Shown one piece after another: positions 8,474-17,650 of a DNA stretch of 64,000 bases; position 1 is the first letter of the stretch; each line of letters begins with the position of its first letter. Source of the stretch: Novosphingobium sp. Fuku2-ISO-50 (GTDB taxonomy: Bacteria; Pseudomonadota; Alphaproteobacteria; Sphingomonadales; Sphingomonadaceae); NCBI RefSeq assembly GCF_001519055.1, contig NZ_KQ954285.1, positions 62,001-126,000 on the forward strand, given 5' to 3'. The notes under the pieces are model-generated. The model was not told where the DNA came from. It saw only the letters and a program-made list of their open reading frames with translations, and ran no database searches. Both the position numbers and the translations under genes were made by a program.

Positions 8474-9573
8474 AAATCCGCGCCATGGTTGCCCATGCGC
8501 CCTGCACACCGCTCGTCGAGGAAGTGCTCGATCTGGCGCCGCCCGGCCCCGGCGACGTGCTGATCGAGATCATGGCGAGCGGGCTGTGCCACACCGATCT
8601 CAGCCAATTGGACGGCAAGGCCGCGCCTTATCCGTTCCCCGTGGTCGTCGGACACGAAGGCGCAGGAATCGTGCGCGAAATTGGCGCGTGCGTGACATCG
8701 GTCGCGGTGGGCGATCATGTCGTGCCGCTGGGCATCGGCGAATGCGGCGCTTGCGGCGCTTGCCTGTCGGGGCGGACCAATTTGTGCGAAGTGTTCCTGG
8801 GTGAAATCGCCACGCAGCCGTCGCCCTTTTCGCTGAACGGCCAAAAGGTCTCGGCGTATTCGGGAGTCGGCTCGCTGGCCGAATACGTGGTCATGCCCGA
8901 ACGCAATGTGGCGCTAATTCGCAGGGATGTGCCGTTTCACCTCGCCTGCACGCTTGGCTGTGCGGTGGCGACCGGGGTCGGCGCGGTGCTGCACACCGCC
9001 CATGTCGGCAAAGGCGCGACCGTTGCCGTATTCGGCCTCGGCGGGATCGGGCTCAATGTCGTGCAAGGTGCGCAGCTGGCAGGGGCGAGCCGGATCATCG
9101 GCGTTGACATCAACCCTGCGCGCGATGCGCAAGGGCGGCGGTTCGGCATGACCGACTTTGTCAACGGAGGCCAGACCGATGCGGTGGCGGCAATCCGCGC
9201 GCTGACCGGAGGCGGTGCCGATTTCGCGTTCGAATGCGTCGGCCAGACCCGGCTGATGCAACAGGCGTTCGATTGCACCCGCATCGGCTGGGGCTGTACC
9301 GTGGTGCTGGGCGTGCCGCCCGATGGCCAGACGCTGCAACTGGTGCCCTTTTCGATCCAGTTGGGGCGGACAGTCAAAGGCTCGTTCATGGGCAATATCA
9401 AGGGCCGGAGCCAGTTGCCCGGCTTGCTCGACCATTATGTCGCGGGGCGGCTCAATCTCGATGACCTGGTGACACACCGGCTGCCGATGGCCGACGTCAA
9501 CCGGGGGTTTGACCTGATGAAATCGGGCGAAGCGCTGCGCAGCGTGGTCAGTTTCAAGGAGAGCAACCAGTGA
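8470..9573 (+). CDS. Zinc-dependent alcohol dehydrogenase (class III-like MDR)
   Basis: Predicted 367 residues. Catalytic zinc ligands are C40 (in GLCHTD), H62-E63 (GHEG) and a cysteine in LGCAVATG. Structural zinc cysteines are C92, C95, C98 and C106. The NAD fold has VFGLGGIGLNVVQ. The overall pattern resembles glutathione- or mycothiol-dependent formaldehyde dehydrogenases and aryl-alcohol dehydrogenases. It overlaps the GMC gene by ATGA, and its own stop overlaps the next gene by GTGA, so the three are a tightly coupled operon. Confidence 0.93.
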   Translation: MKIRAMVAHAPCTPLVEEVLDLAPPGPGDVLIEIMASGLCHTDLSQLDGKAAPYPFPVVVGHEGAGIVREIGACVTSVAVGDHVVPLGIGECGACGACLSGRTNLCEVFLGEIATQPSPFSLNGQKVSAYSGVGSLAEYVVMPERNVALIRRDVPFHLACTLGCAVATGVGAVLHTAHVGKGATVAVFGLGGIGLNVVQGAQLAGASRIIGVDINPARDAQGRRFGMTDFVNGGQTDAVAAIRALTGGGADFAFECVGQTRLMQQAFDCTRIGWGCTVVLGVPPDGQTLQLVPFSIQLGRTVKGSFMGNIKGRSQLPGLLDHYVAGRLNLDDLVTHRLPMADVNRGFDLMKSGEALRSVVSFKESNQ

Positions 9574-10388
9574 TCAAGGCCATCGCCCTGCTGCGCCGCC
9601 GCGCCGACCTGTCGCGGGCAGATTTCATCACGTATTATGAAACGCGCCACGCGCCGCTGATCCGGTCGCTCTTTCCCGAAATCATCGCCTACAACCGCAA
9701 CTATGTCGATCGCGCTGGCGCCTTTGACAGCGCGGTGGCGCCGATCGATTTCGACAGCGTGACCGAAATGCGCTTTGCCACGCGCGCCGATTACGAGGGC
9801 TTTCTTGCCCGCTCGGCCGACCCGGCGGTGGCGCAGGCGATCGCCGATGACGAGGGAAACCTGTTCGACCGCAGCGCGACGCGGATGATGGTAGTCGATG
9901 AAGTGCCCGCGCGAAGGGCGACCGAGGCCGCGTTGTTTGCGCGACTGCGTGCGCTTGAGGCCGAACGCGCGGTGCGTGAGGGGCTGGCGCGCTTTGCCCG
10001 GGTGATCGACGCCAAGGACTGGGCCGCGTTGGATACGGTGTTCGCGGCCGACCTGACATTTGATTACGGTCCGGGCGAAAGCGCGGGGATCGCCGCGCTG
10101 ACCGACAACATGCGCCGCTTTCTCGACGGTTGCGGCCCGACCCAGCACCTGATTGGCAGCGTGACGATCACTGTCGACGGGGCACGCGCCGACAGCCATG
10201 CCTATGTCCAGGCGCGCCACCAGCGCAGCCATGACCCGGCAGGCGCGGTATTCGATTCCAATGGCGAATACCACGACCGCTGGGAACTGCGCCCCCAGGG
10301 CTGGCGCATCGTGCGCCGCGACGCGCGCTGGCAAAACCACACCGGCGACCCGACGATCCTGTCGGCTGGAAATGCCGCTCTTGGCTAG
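9570..10388 (+). CDS. EthD - SnoaL two-domain fusion protein
   Basis: Predicted 272 residues with a GTG start at 9570, supported by AAGGAG about 8 bases upstream and GTGA overlap with the ADH. Residues 1-110 form an EthD-like dimeric alpha-beta barrel (MIKAIALLRRRADLSRADFITYY..H, FDSVTEMRF). Residues about 125-260 form a SnoaL-like NTF2 domain (ALEAERAVREGLARFARVIDAKDWAALD, then GWRIVRRDARW). Both folds occur as separate proteins elsewhere in the window (EthD at 29910; SnoaL at 1379, 14068, 33306, 42733, 50368). The fusion implies consecutive or cooperative action on one intermediate, possibly decarboxylation or dehydration. This is inference. Confidence 0.85.
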   Translation: MIKAIALLRRRADLSRADFITYYETRHAPLIRSLFPEIIAYNRNYVDRAGAFDSAVAPIDFDSVTEMRFATRADYEGFLARSADPAVAQAIADDEGNLFDRSATRMMVVDEVPARRATEAALFARLRALEAERAVREGLARFARVIDAKDWAALDTVFAADLTFDYGPGESAGIAALTDNMRRFLDGCGPTQHLIGSVTITVDGARADSHAYVQARHQRSHDPAGAVFDSNGEYHDRWELRPQGWRIVRRDARWQNHTGDPTILSAGNAALG

Positions 10389-11161
10389 GGCCGTTGCGAA
10401 TGCAGGATGCCGCCGTCGACGACGATCTCGGTCGCGGTGATATAGCTGGCCTCGTTCGACATCAGGAAACGCACGGTGCGGCCGATTTCCGCCGGGTCGC
10501 CAAACCGGCCAAGGAAGACGCGCCCCGCATAGGCTTGTTCCATCGCATCGCGCATCTCGCCCAGAATCGGGGTGTCGATCATCCCCGGGCTGAGCGCGTT
10601 GATGCGGATGCCAGACAGCGCGAGTTCGTCGGCCATGGCCCGGACGAGCGAGATCACCGCTCCCTTGGCTGCCGTATAGATCGGGATCATGCCATTGCCG
10701 AACGTCGCGTTGATCGAGGCAATGGCGACGATCGCGCTGCCCGGATTGGCTTTCAGATCGTCCATGAAAGCCTGCGTCAGCAGCAGGATCGCGCGGACAT
10801 GCAGCGCCATTCCGGCATCGAAATTGTCCGGCGTGACCCCGCCGATGCCGGTCTGCAACGCCGTGCCCGCACAATGGACAATGCCACCGACCGACCCCAG
10901 CGCCGCGCGCGTGGCAAGGGCCGCAGGCGACACTGCCTGCGGATCGCGCAAGTCGACCGCCTGGCCGATTGCAGCCACCCCATATTGGCGGCTGATGACA
11001 GCCGCGGCGGCCATGGCCCCCTCGGCGTTGATGTCCCACAGCGCCACCGGGCGCCCGACGGCAGCGAGCGCATGGGCCGAGGCAAGGCCGATGCCGGAAG
11101 CCCCCCCGGTGATCACCACGCCGGTGCCGGGATTGCCAAGCTGGGGAATATAGTCGGTCAT
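10385..11161 (-). CDS. SDR-family oxidoreductase
   Basis: Predicted 258 residues. Motifs: TGGASGIG near residue 20, D in LWDINAEG (NAD-type), IASINATFG serine and YTAAK catalytic pair. The start is ATG 11161 with GGGAG upstream; the frame to 11263 lacks SDR features before this point. Its stop overlaps the convergent EthD/SnoaL gene by 4 bases. It is the last gene in a SnoaL-MFS-SDR-SDR-SDR series. Confidence 0.9.
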   Translation of the reverse strand: MTDYIPQLGNPGTGVVITGGASGIGLASAHALAAVGRPVALWDINAEGAMAAAAVISRQYGVAAIGQAVDLRDPQAVSPAALATRAALGSVGGIVHCAGTALQTGIGGVTPDNFDAGMALHVRAILLLTQAFMDDLKANPGSAIVAIASINATFGNGMIPIYTAAKGAVISLVRAMADELALSGIRINALSPGMIDTPILGEMRDAMEQAYAGRVFLGRFGDPAEIGRTVRFLMSNEASYITATEIVVDGGILHSQRP

Positions 11162-11207
11162 TGCGGCAAACTCCCAATATCGTGCTGTATTCTTAGCCCA
11201 AATGTTC

Positions 11208-12005
11208 TCATTCCGGCCCGAGGTCGGGCACCCATGGCACCCCGTTGATATGCCCGCCGCCATCGACGAACAGCGTGTTGCCGGTCAGATAGCGCGCATC
11301 TTCGCTGGCAAGGAACGCCGCAACACCGGCGATATCGGTTTCGGGATCCCCCATCCGCCCCATCGGGTTGGCTGCGGCGGTCGCGGCGGCCACTTCGGGC
11401 GCCATTTCGACAAACCGGCGATAGGCGGCCGAGACCGCCGCCGGGCAGATCACGTTGACGCAAATGCCATGGCCTGCCCATTCGCGCGCCGCCGAGCGCG
11501 AATAGGCGCGCACCGCTTCCTTGGCGACATTGTAGTGCGCGCTGCCCATGTGCGCATTGACACCATTGAGCGAGGCCATGTTGATCACCCGGCCCCACCG
11601 CTTTGCCTTCATGTGCGGCAGCGCGCGTTCCATCGCCCATTTCGTGGCATAGAGGCACATCTTCAGCGCGGCGTCGAACCGTTCATCGCTGTTGCGCTCG
11701 ATACGCAGCGCCCCATCGCCGGCATAGGCGTTGTTGACCAGCACATCGACCGACCCGAACGCATCGACACAGGTGTCCACGGCTGCAAATACCTGATCGC
11801 GCTGCGTCACATCGCAGGCAACGAAGCGTGCCCGTCCGCCCAATGCGATCAGTTCGGCCGTCACTGCCGAACCGCGCTGACGATCGAAATCGGCGACGAT
11901 CACCGCGCCGCCTTCGCGCACGAAACGCCGGGCAATGCCGTGGCCGATGCCATCGGCCGCCCCGGTAACGACCGCGGCGCGGCCCGCCAACATGCCTTTG
12001 GTCAT
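11208..12005 (-). CDS. SDR-family oxidoreductase
   Basis: Predicted 265 residues. Motifs: TGAADGIG, VADFDRQRG, NNA-type loop (VLVNNAYAG) and YNVAK with serine in NMASLNG. The start is ATG 12005 behind AAGGAAAC. It lies 22 bases downstream of the next SDR's stop, on the same strand. The C-terminal tail (VPWVPDLGPE) is longer than in the neighbouring SDRs. Confidence 0.9.
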   Translation of the reverse strand: MTKGMLAGRAAVVTGAADGIGHGIARRFVREGGAVIVADFDRQRGSAVTAELIALGGRARFVACDVTQRDQVFAAVDTCVDAFGSVDVLVNNAYAGDGALRIERNSDERFDAALKMCLYATKWAMERALPHMKAKRWGRVINMASLNGVNAHMGSAHYNVAKEAVRAYSRSAAREWAGHGICVNVICPAAVSAAYRRFVEMAPEVAAATAAANPMGRMGDPETDIAGVAAFLASEDARYLTGNTLFVDGGGHINGVPWVPDLGPE

Positions 12006-12027
12006 TGCACCGTTTCCTTTTTGCGGA

Positions 12028-12807
12028 TCAGACGCCGGGTGCGCCGGGGAAGCCATGGTAATAGGTGCCGACGGTCATGCCGCCATCGACGACGATTTCT
12101 GCACCATTGAGGTACGAGGCATCGTCACTGGCAAGAAACAGGCTGGCGGCAGCGACCTCTTCCGGTCCGCCGATGCGTTGCAAGGGTACGTTGTCATAGG
12201 CCTTGTCGACATCGCTGCGCGCGCGGCCGTCGTGGTTCGACATCACCGTATCGACCCCGCCGGGATGGACCGAATTGACCCGGATGCCTTTGTGCCCCAG
12301 CTCCATCGCGGCGACTTTGGTCAGCCCTCGCACCCCCCATTTCGACGAGGCATAGGCGACCAGACTGTTGGCGCCCTTCATCCCGTCGACCGACGAGATG
12401 TTGACGATCGAACCGCGCCCGCGCGCAATCATGCCCGGGGCGACCGACCGGACACCCAGGAATTCGCCCACCAGATTGACCCCCAGCACGCGTTCGTAAT
12501 CGGCCTTGGTCGTATCGAGAATGCTCTTGAACAGCAGTATCCCGGCATTGTTGACCAGCACGTCGATCCCGCCAAAGGCGGCTTCGACTTCGGCCACAAC
12601 CCGGGTCCATGCGTCTTCGCTGGTCACATCGAGCTTCCAGAACCGCGCGGCGTCACCCAGTTCGGCGGCCAGCGCCTGCCCGCGGTCTTCGAGCACGTCG
12701 GCAATCGCGACTTTTGCGCCTTCTGCGACAAAGCGGCGGCTGGTCGCCTCGCCCATGCCGCGCGCGCCGCCAGTGATGATCGCGACTTTGCCATCGAGTC
12801 TGCCCAT
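12028..12807 (-). CDS. SDR-family oxidoreductase, 3alpha/20beta-hydroxysteroid dehydrogenase-like
   Basis: Predicted 259 residues. The start MGRLDGKVAIITGGARGMG matches the opening typical of 3-alpha-(or 20-beta-)hydroxysteroid dehydrogenases. IADVLEDRG gives NAD preference and YASSK is the catalytic pair with NISSVDG. The assignment to hydroxysteroids rests on overall pattern and on the steroid-like context, not on a diagnostic residue. The start ATG 12807 has only a weak AGGAT upstream. Confidence 0.88.
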   Translation of the reverse strand: MGRLDGKVAIITGGARGMGEATSRRFVAEGAKVAIADVLEDRGQALAAELGDAARFWKLDVTSEDAWTRVVAEVEAAFGGIDVLVNNAGILLFKSILDTTKADYERVLGVNLVGEFLGVRSVAPGMIARGRGSIVNISSVDGMKGANSLVAYASSKWGVRGLTKVAAMELGHKGIRVNSVHPGGVDTVMSNHDGRARSDVDKAYDNVPLQRIGGPEEVAAASLFLASDDASYLNGAEIVVDGGMTVGTYYHGFPGAPGV

Positions 12808-12826
12808 GTGTTTCAATCCTGTTGTG

Positions 12827-14071
12827 TCAAAGAGACCGTAGAAATGCGCGCGGGGGTGCGTCGCGCCGAGCGGGCCAACGAGCCATCGCCAAAAACAGCA
12901 GCGTGATCGTGCCGCAGGCCACCGCGATCGCCACGCCGACCGCAGCATAGCCTCCGGTCCGGTCGTGGAGCACGCCGGCGAGCGGCGGCAGGCCAAAATT
13001 GAACGGCAGCGTGGCCAACCCGAGCAACCCGACCACGCGCACCGCGGCGGCCAGTCCAAACTGTTCGCCGACCAGCACATTGACCGACGGGAAGACACCC
13101 GCGCCACCTGCCCCCAGCAGCGCAATCAGCGGCGCCATCAGCGCAAAATCATGCAACGACAGCAGCGCCAGCCATGCCAGCGCATTTGTCGCGGCAATCA
13201 ACGCGAGTGTCATCGGCGCGCCGATGCGGGCGCACAGCAGCCCGGCACCAAACGCCCCGGCAATACTGGCGGTGCCCATGACGGAAAGCAGCATGGCGGC
13301 GGAACCCGCGCCCAGACCGGCCTCGATCCCCAGCGCGACGATATGCGAAGACACCGTGATCCCGGCCGCATGCAGCACGCCAGACCCGATCGCGATGAAC
13401 CAGAACAACGGCCGCGACAGCACAGGGCCCGCGTCCGGGGCCGATTTGACCGACGATGCCGGCAGTACGAGCCCCATCGGCGCATCGACAATGCCCCAGG
13501 CAAACGGCAACAGCAGTGCATGCAGCCCCGCCAGCGCGACATAGACCCCGGTCAGCCCAAAGGAATGCAGCAGCGGCCCGACTCCGAGCGGCACCAGCGC
13601 CACCAGTACCGGCATGTTGACAAAACCGATGGCCGGGCCGGGCTTTGGCTGAAACCAGCGCGCCGCCAGCACGCTTGACGGAAACGGCCCGAACATCGCC
13701 AGCCCCAACCCGATCGGCAGCGCATAGGCCAGCAGCACAACACCAAAGCCGGGCGCAAAAGCGAGCGCCAGATTTCCCGATCCGGACAGCACGATCCCGA
13801 TCAGCATCGTGGCGCGCAGGCCGATCCGCCCGATCATCCGCGCCGCGATCGGCGATCCCACGCCCATCATCAGCACGGCCAGCGCGATCCCCAGGCTCGC
13901 CATGCCGCGACCCACGCCAAAGCGCTGCTGCAAGGTCAGCACTGCAACGCCAAACGAGCCGAAGGTCGAACCGATTGCCACGTTCTGACAAAGGAAGGCG
14001 CGCAGCGCCATCGCATGCCGGCGCGGATCGGGCATATCCCCCGCAGAACCGGACCGGCCGCCGATGGTCAT
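12827..14071 (-). CDS. MFS transporter
   Basis: Predicted 414 residues, twelve hydrophobic segments as expected for a major facilitator. The first begins after MALRAFLCQNVAIG; later segments include ALAFAPGFGVVLLAYALPIG and VFPSVNVLVG. The start ATG 14071 overlaps the TGA of the SnoaL-like gene (ATGA). The family includes monocarboxylate- and aromatic-acid-type permeases; the substrate is likely an inner-membrane cargo of the same pathway. It sits between the SnoaL gene and three SDRs. Confidence 0.9.
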   Translation of the reverse strand: MTIGGRSGSAGDMPDPRRHAMALRAFLCQNVAIGSTFGSFGVAVLTLQQRFGVGRGMASLGIALAVLMMGVGSPIAARMIGRIGLRATMLIGIVLSGSGNLALAFAPGFGVVLLAYALPIGLGLAMFGPFPSSVLAARWFQPKPGPAIGFVNMPVLVALVPLGVGPLLHSFGLTGVYVALAGLHALLLPFAWGIVDAPMGLVLPASSVKSAPDAGPVLSRPLFWFIAIGSGVLHAAGITVSSHIVALGIEAGLGAGSAAMLLSVMGTASIAGAFGAGLLCARIGAPMTLALIAATNALAWLALLSLHDFALMAPLIALLGAGGAGVFPSVNVLVGEQFGLAAAVRVVGLLGLATLPFNFGLPPLAGVLHDRTGGYAAVGVAIAVACGTITLLFLAMARWPARRDAPPRAFLRSL

Positions 14072-14529
14072 GCCGCACCCTTCAGATCGGGCGCGGGGTC
14101 CATCTGCGGCACATTGTGGCTATAGGCCTTTTCCTCGTACCGTTCGGCAATGCGCCAGCCCTCGCCGGTGCGCACCAGGCGATCACGGTACCATAGCCCG
14201 ATGAAAAACACCTGTTCGGCGCCGGCGGCGTCGCGATGAACCATCGGATTGAACAGAATGGTCCGGCTGGTTGCGGTATCGCCTGTCAGATCAAGCCTTG
14301 TCGTTGCCACCATGTGCTGGAACATCGCAAAGCGTTCGAGCGCGATCGGCAGCCAGGCCTTGATCGCGGGAAATGAACCCCTGGCACCGCCGGTTTCGCT
14401 GTAATCGATACGCGCATCCGGGGTAAACACGCGATCCAGCGCATCCCAGTCGCGTTCGTCGATGGCAAAGCTGTAGCGCGCAAAGAGATCCTGAATCTCG
14501 AGGCGGTCCGACATCTCCTGCAACGACAT
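14068..14529 (-). CDS. SnoaL-like (NTF2-fold) protein
   Basis: Predicted 153 residues. The start is chosen at ATG 14529 (MSLQEMSDRLEIQDLFARYSFAIDE) with GGGAG about 10 bases upstream; the extension to 14673 encodes basic, non-homologous residues. The SnoaL_4 hallmarks are DWDALDRVFTPDARIDY and GWRIAERYEEKAY. It leads a five-gene minus-strand operon with an MFS transporter and three SDRs and overlaps the MFS start. Confidence 0.85.
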   Translation of the reverse strand: MSLQEMSDRLEIQDLFARYSFAIDERDWDALDRVFTPDARIDYSETGGARGSFPAIKAWLPIALERFAMFQHMVATTRLDLTGDTATSRTILFNPMVHRDAAGAEQVFFIGLWYRDRLVRTGEGWRIAERYEEKAYSHNVPQMDPAPDLKGAA

Positions 14530-14614
14530 CACAGGCTTTCTCCCACTACGCGTTCGAAGCATTTTTGCCATATGGATACGAATCCAAATACCACATCGCG
14601 CTTTTGACGTTTTT

Positions 14615-14621
14615 ATGCGTA
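14615..14621 (-). promoter_or_regulatory. ATGCGTA element upstream of the SnoaL-MFS-SDR operon
   Basis: A partial copy of the TGCGTAA motif shared by many promoters in the window, about 86 bases upstream of the SnoaL start. The surrounding sequence is locally AT-rich (TTTTTATGCGTAGTTCATTG), consistent with a promoter region. Confidence 0.35.
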
Positions 14622-14673
14622 GTTCATTGCCGGATATTGAATCAAATCGCAAGCGAGTCCCTCGGCGCAACAA

Positions 14674-14697
14674 AGGCCGGGCATCGCTGCCCGGCCC
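14674..14697 (-). terminator. Probable intrinsic terminator of the second TonB receptor
   Basis: A perfect 9-bp stem (GGCCGGGCA and complement) with a 4-base loop lies about 30 bases past the receptor stop on the minus strand. It is followed on that strand by TTTGTTG, a short T-rich tract. It separates the receptor from the SnoaL operon promoter. Confidence 0.6.
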
Positions 14698-14724
14698 TTG
14701 CCCCCGGTTCGAGGGGTTCAGCGT

Positions 14725-17301
14725 TTATCCGCCAAAGCGATACTTCAGGCGAACACCGAACATCCGCGGCTCGCCATAGATCACCCCTTGCGCACCGATC
14801 GTCTGGTAAACGCCGGTGTTGCTGATGAGGTAGGTCTTGTTGGCGATGTTGGTGCCGAACACGCTGATATCGAGCGGCATGGCGAAGAAGTTCTTCCATT
14901 CGAGCGTCGCATTGAGCAAGCCATAGCTCGGCAGGAGCACGCCCGGCTCGTTGGTCGTGCCGTCCGGGAAGGTTTCGGTGGAGAACGGCGCGGTCGGTTG
15001 CTTGTCTGTCCAGGCATACGACACATAGACGCTGACATTGCCGACCTTTTCTGGAGTCGGCACAGTCACCCGGCCATAGACCGAAACGATATTCGGCGAC
15101 AGGTATTGCAACGGGCGGCAACCCATGTTCGCCCCGGCATAGACCTTGGGCGAATTGATCGACGTGGCCGTGCAGTCCCAGACACCGGAATTCGAGTTGA
15201 AAACGAACGATTTGTAGTGAGATTCAAGGTGGCTGTAGTTACCGCCGAGTTCGAGGAAGCTCGACGGCTTGACCATCCATTCGGCCTCAATACCCTTGAT
15301 CACCGCCGAAGCATTGTTCAGCGTAATCGCACCATTACCGCCCGTTGCCAGGTTATAGTCACCCGCAGCGCGCTGGATATTGCTGTAATCCATGTAGAAG
15401 CCGTTGACGTTGAGCATGGTCGGCATGCCGGCGACTTTATAGTTCGACTTGAATCCGGCTTCATAGTCGGTGACATTTTCGGGTCCGAAGGTCCGCGTAT
15501 TGTCAAACACCGCGTAGGAATTGAAGCCCCCCGCCTTGTAGCCACGCGTGACCTTGGCATAGAGCATCACGTTGCGATCGGGGCGGTAATCGAGCCCAAT
15601 GGTCCAGTTCGGCGCTGAACTGTTGAGCCTTGCGCCGAACTGGCATTGGGTCAGCGGATTGATCACCGCCCCCCCCGTCCACGAGCAACCGGTCACATAT
15701 TGCGCGCCATTTTGCAGGTTGACATAGTTCCACGAGGCCGCCGATCCGATCACGGTGTCCCAGGTATAGCGATAGCCGCCGGTCAGGCGCAGATGGTCAA
15801 GCGCCGGAGTCAGCGCGCCAAGATCGAGCGTGGCCTGTCCATAGAGCGCCTTTGAACGGTTCGTCACAGCGACCTGCGATGTGCCAATCGGGCAGGCTTC
15901 CGGGGTCGCGGCCGCGCAGACGTTGACCGACCAGGACTGCATGGTGCCGCCAGGCGTTTCGTTGAAATAGAAACCACCAAAAGTATAGGTCAGCTTCTTG
16001 TCGAAGGCGCTGCCTTGCAATTGCAGTTCTTCGGTGAACTGTTTGTACCAGTCACGCGGCGCAGTGCGGCTTTCAACCGTGGTGCCGCTATCATAGATCG
16101 GCACATCCAACCCCGATGTCGACTGCCCGTAGTACTCCTTGATTTCCGACCAACTGACAATATTTCGCAGTTTCAGAGACGAATTGAGGTCGATGTCGGT
16201 CGTATTGGTTATACCGCCGGTCGAAAGCCGCTCGAAATCGTCCATGTCATGCGCAGTCTGGCGAATGCCAAGCGCCTGCTGCCGGGCGACGGCGTTGGTG
16301 TAAAGGCTGCAATTGGCAACGCCTGTCCCTGCGCCGCAGAAATTGTAGGAAGGGGCAATCGCGCCCAGCGGGTAATATACGCCGCCGCCCACCGGGATCG
16401 GCGTTTCTGCAAGCCCGACCAGATGCGCCGTATTGACCGAGACGCCGATCGTGCCCGTACCGTTGCTGTGCGATTCGGTGTAATAGCCCATGGTATAGTT
16501 GGTGACGTTGTCGAACGGCTGAAGCCACAGGCCGATCCGCCCGGTACGCCAATGCTGATCATCGCGCGCCTTGTTCCAGACGACATCATAGGTGAAACCA
16601 TCGCGGTCGTGCGAGGCGCCGACCAGACGCAGCCGCACCTTGTCGTTCACCGGCAGGTTCAGCACCACCTCGGCTTCATTGAGGTTGTAATTGCCGTATC
16701 CCGCCTGGATATGGCCTTCGAGTTTGTCGGTCGGCTTGGCCGGGGTCAGCAGAATTGCGCCGCCCGTGGTGTTGCGCCCGAACAGCGTGCCCTGCGCCCC
16801 TTCAAGAACCTGCATGCTCTGCAAGTCGACAAAATTGCCCGGCCCGCCCTGGCTCGAAAGGGTATAGCCAGCCGGCAGCGGCACTTCGTTAAAATAGAGC
16901 ACGACCGCAGGCGAACCCTGGAACGAGGCACTCTGCCCACGAATCGACGGCGATTGCACATCGCGCGAGGCTTGCCCGTTGGGCGCAATGACCAGCGACG
17001 GGACCGAGGCCGAAAGATCCTGCAACTGCGTGATGCCGCGTTCCTGGATACTGGCGGCGGAAATTGCGGTCAGTGAAATCGGCACGTCTTGCGCGCGTTC
17101 TTCGCGCCGGTTGGCGGTGACGATGATTTCCGGCGTGCTTGGTTGCGCAGATGCGGCACTGGGAGCCGCGTCATCGGCCCATGCCAGCTGCGGCATGGCG
17201 CCGCCGCACATGACCACGCCACCCAGCAAGGCGGCAACCAGCGTCTTGTGATTTGCCATGGGCCGTTGCCCTGAAAGCCCCACGCGATCGGTGATCCTCA
17301 C
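14725..17301 (-). CDS. TonB-dependent outer membrane receptor
   Basis: Predicted 858 residues from a GTG at 17301, chosen because GGAGGAT lies 5-6 bases upstream. A shorter ATG start at 17259 (844 residues) gives a compact signal peptide (MANHKTLVAALLGGVVMCGG), but its upstream sequence is a poorer ribosome site. The plug begins with TPEIIVTANRREERAQDVP and includes VLEGAQGTLFGRNTTGGAI. The barrel ends in FGVRLKYRFGG. No STN domain is visible. The nearest minus-strand upstream gene is the Rieske oxygenase, but an intrinsic terminator lies between, so the receptor probably has its own promoter around 17470-17520. Confidence 0.92.
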   Translation of the reverse strand: MRITDRVGLSGQRPMANHKTLVAALLGGVVMCGGAMPQLAWADDAAPSAASAQPSTPEIIVTANRREERAQDVPISLTAISAASIQERGITQLQDLSASVPSLVIAPNGQASRDVQSPSIRGQSASFQGSPAVVLYFNEVPLPAGYTLSSQGGPGNFVDLQSMQVLEGAQGTLFGRNTTGGAILLTPAKPTDKLEGHIQAGYGNYNLNEAEVVLNLPVNDKVRLRLVGASHDRDGFTYDVVWNKARDDQHWRTGRIGLWLQPFDNVTNYTMGYYTESHSNGTGTIGVSVNTAHLVGLAETPIPVGGGVYYPLGAIAPSYNFCGAGTGVANCSLYTNAVARQQALGIRQTAHDMDDFERLSTGGITNTTDIDLNSSLKLRNIVSWSEIKEYYGQSTSGLDVPIYDSGTTVESRTAPRDWYKQFTEELQLQGSAFDKKLTYTFGGFYFNETPGGTMQSWSVNVCAAATPEACPIGTSQVAVTNRSKALYGQATLDLGALTPALDHLRLTGGYRYTWDTVIGSAASWNYVNLQNGAQYVTGCSWTGGAVINPLTQCQFGARLNSSAPNWTIGLDYRPDRNVMLYAKVTRGYKAGGFNSYAVFDNTRTFGPENVTDYEAGFKSNYKVAGMPTMLNVNGFYMDYSNIQRAAGDYNLATGGNGAITLNNASAVIKGIEAEWMVKPSSFLELGGNYSHLESHYKSFVFNSNSGVWDCTATSINSPKVYAGANMGCRPLQYLSPNIVSVYGRVTVPTPEKVGNVSVYVSYAWTDKQPTAPFSTETFPDGTTNEPGVLLPSYGLLNATLEWKNFFAMPLDISVFGTNIANKTYLISNTGVYQTIGAQGVIYGEPRMFGVRLKYRFGG

Positions 17302-17471
17302 GATATCCTCCCTCTCATCAAACATTGTCATCGGCGCCCGAAAGATGGGCCATCCGGTGCCAGGAGGAAGGCACGCAAATCGGGCTACGCCTCGATGGCG
17401 CATCCAACCGCATGGTCGCTTCAGAAATCCTCAGCCCGGATAATTCTTGTTTGTGCCCCCATGTTAGCAAC

Positions 17472-17518
17472 TACGCAAATTGAGCACAAGATCGATTTCT
17501 GATCTTTCTTTGCGTAAA
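17472..17518. promoter_or_regulatory. Inverted pair of the shared TACGCAAAT motif
   Basis: TACGCAAAT at 17472-17480 and TTTGCGTAAA at 17509-17518 face each other with 28 bases between them. The same element appears next to other operons (29050-29097, 36524, 39903, 43282, 55319). It lies about 170 bases upstream of the TonB receptor start. This is the strongest two-site arrangement in the window, and binding by a dimeric regulator is inferred. Confidence 0.5.
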
Positions 17519-17582
17519 GTAATTGAGCATCCGCTCCCCATCCCCCCAGCGCCCACCATCACGCATGATAGGCACAACGCAC

Positions 17583-17616
17583 AAAAAAACCGCCTGCCGA
17601 CACGATGCCGGCAGGC
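17583..17616 (-). terminator. Intrinsic terminator of the Rieske oxygenase gene
   Basis: On the minus strand an 8-bp GC stem (GCCTGCCG with its complement) and 9-base loop are followed by GG and seven T residues. It lies 35 bases past the Rieske stop codon. On the plus strand a TTTTTATTTAT tract also follows the hairpin, so it may work in both directions. Confidence 0.85.
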
Positions 17617-17650
17617 AGTTTTTATTTATAATTCAGTATTTTGCAGCTAT

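Larger units (their letters stand above)
17302..17650. other. 349-base intergenic region: terminator plus putative promoter/operator
   Basis: No gene is visible. It holds the Rieske terminator (17583-17616), an inverted pair of the shared TACGCAAA motif (17472-17518) and the ribosome site of the TonB receptor. Local base composition is clearly more AT-rich than the coding DNA. Confidence 0.6.
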
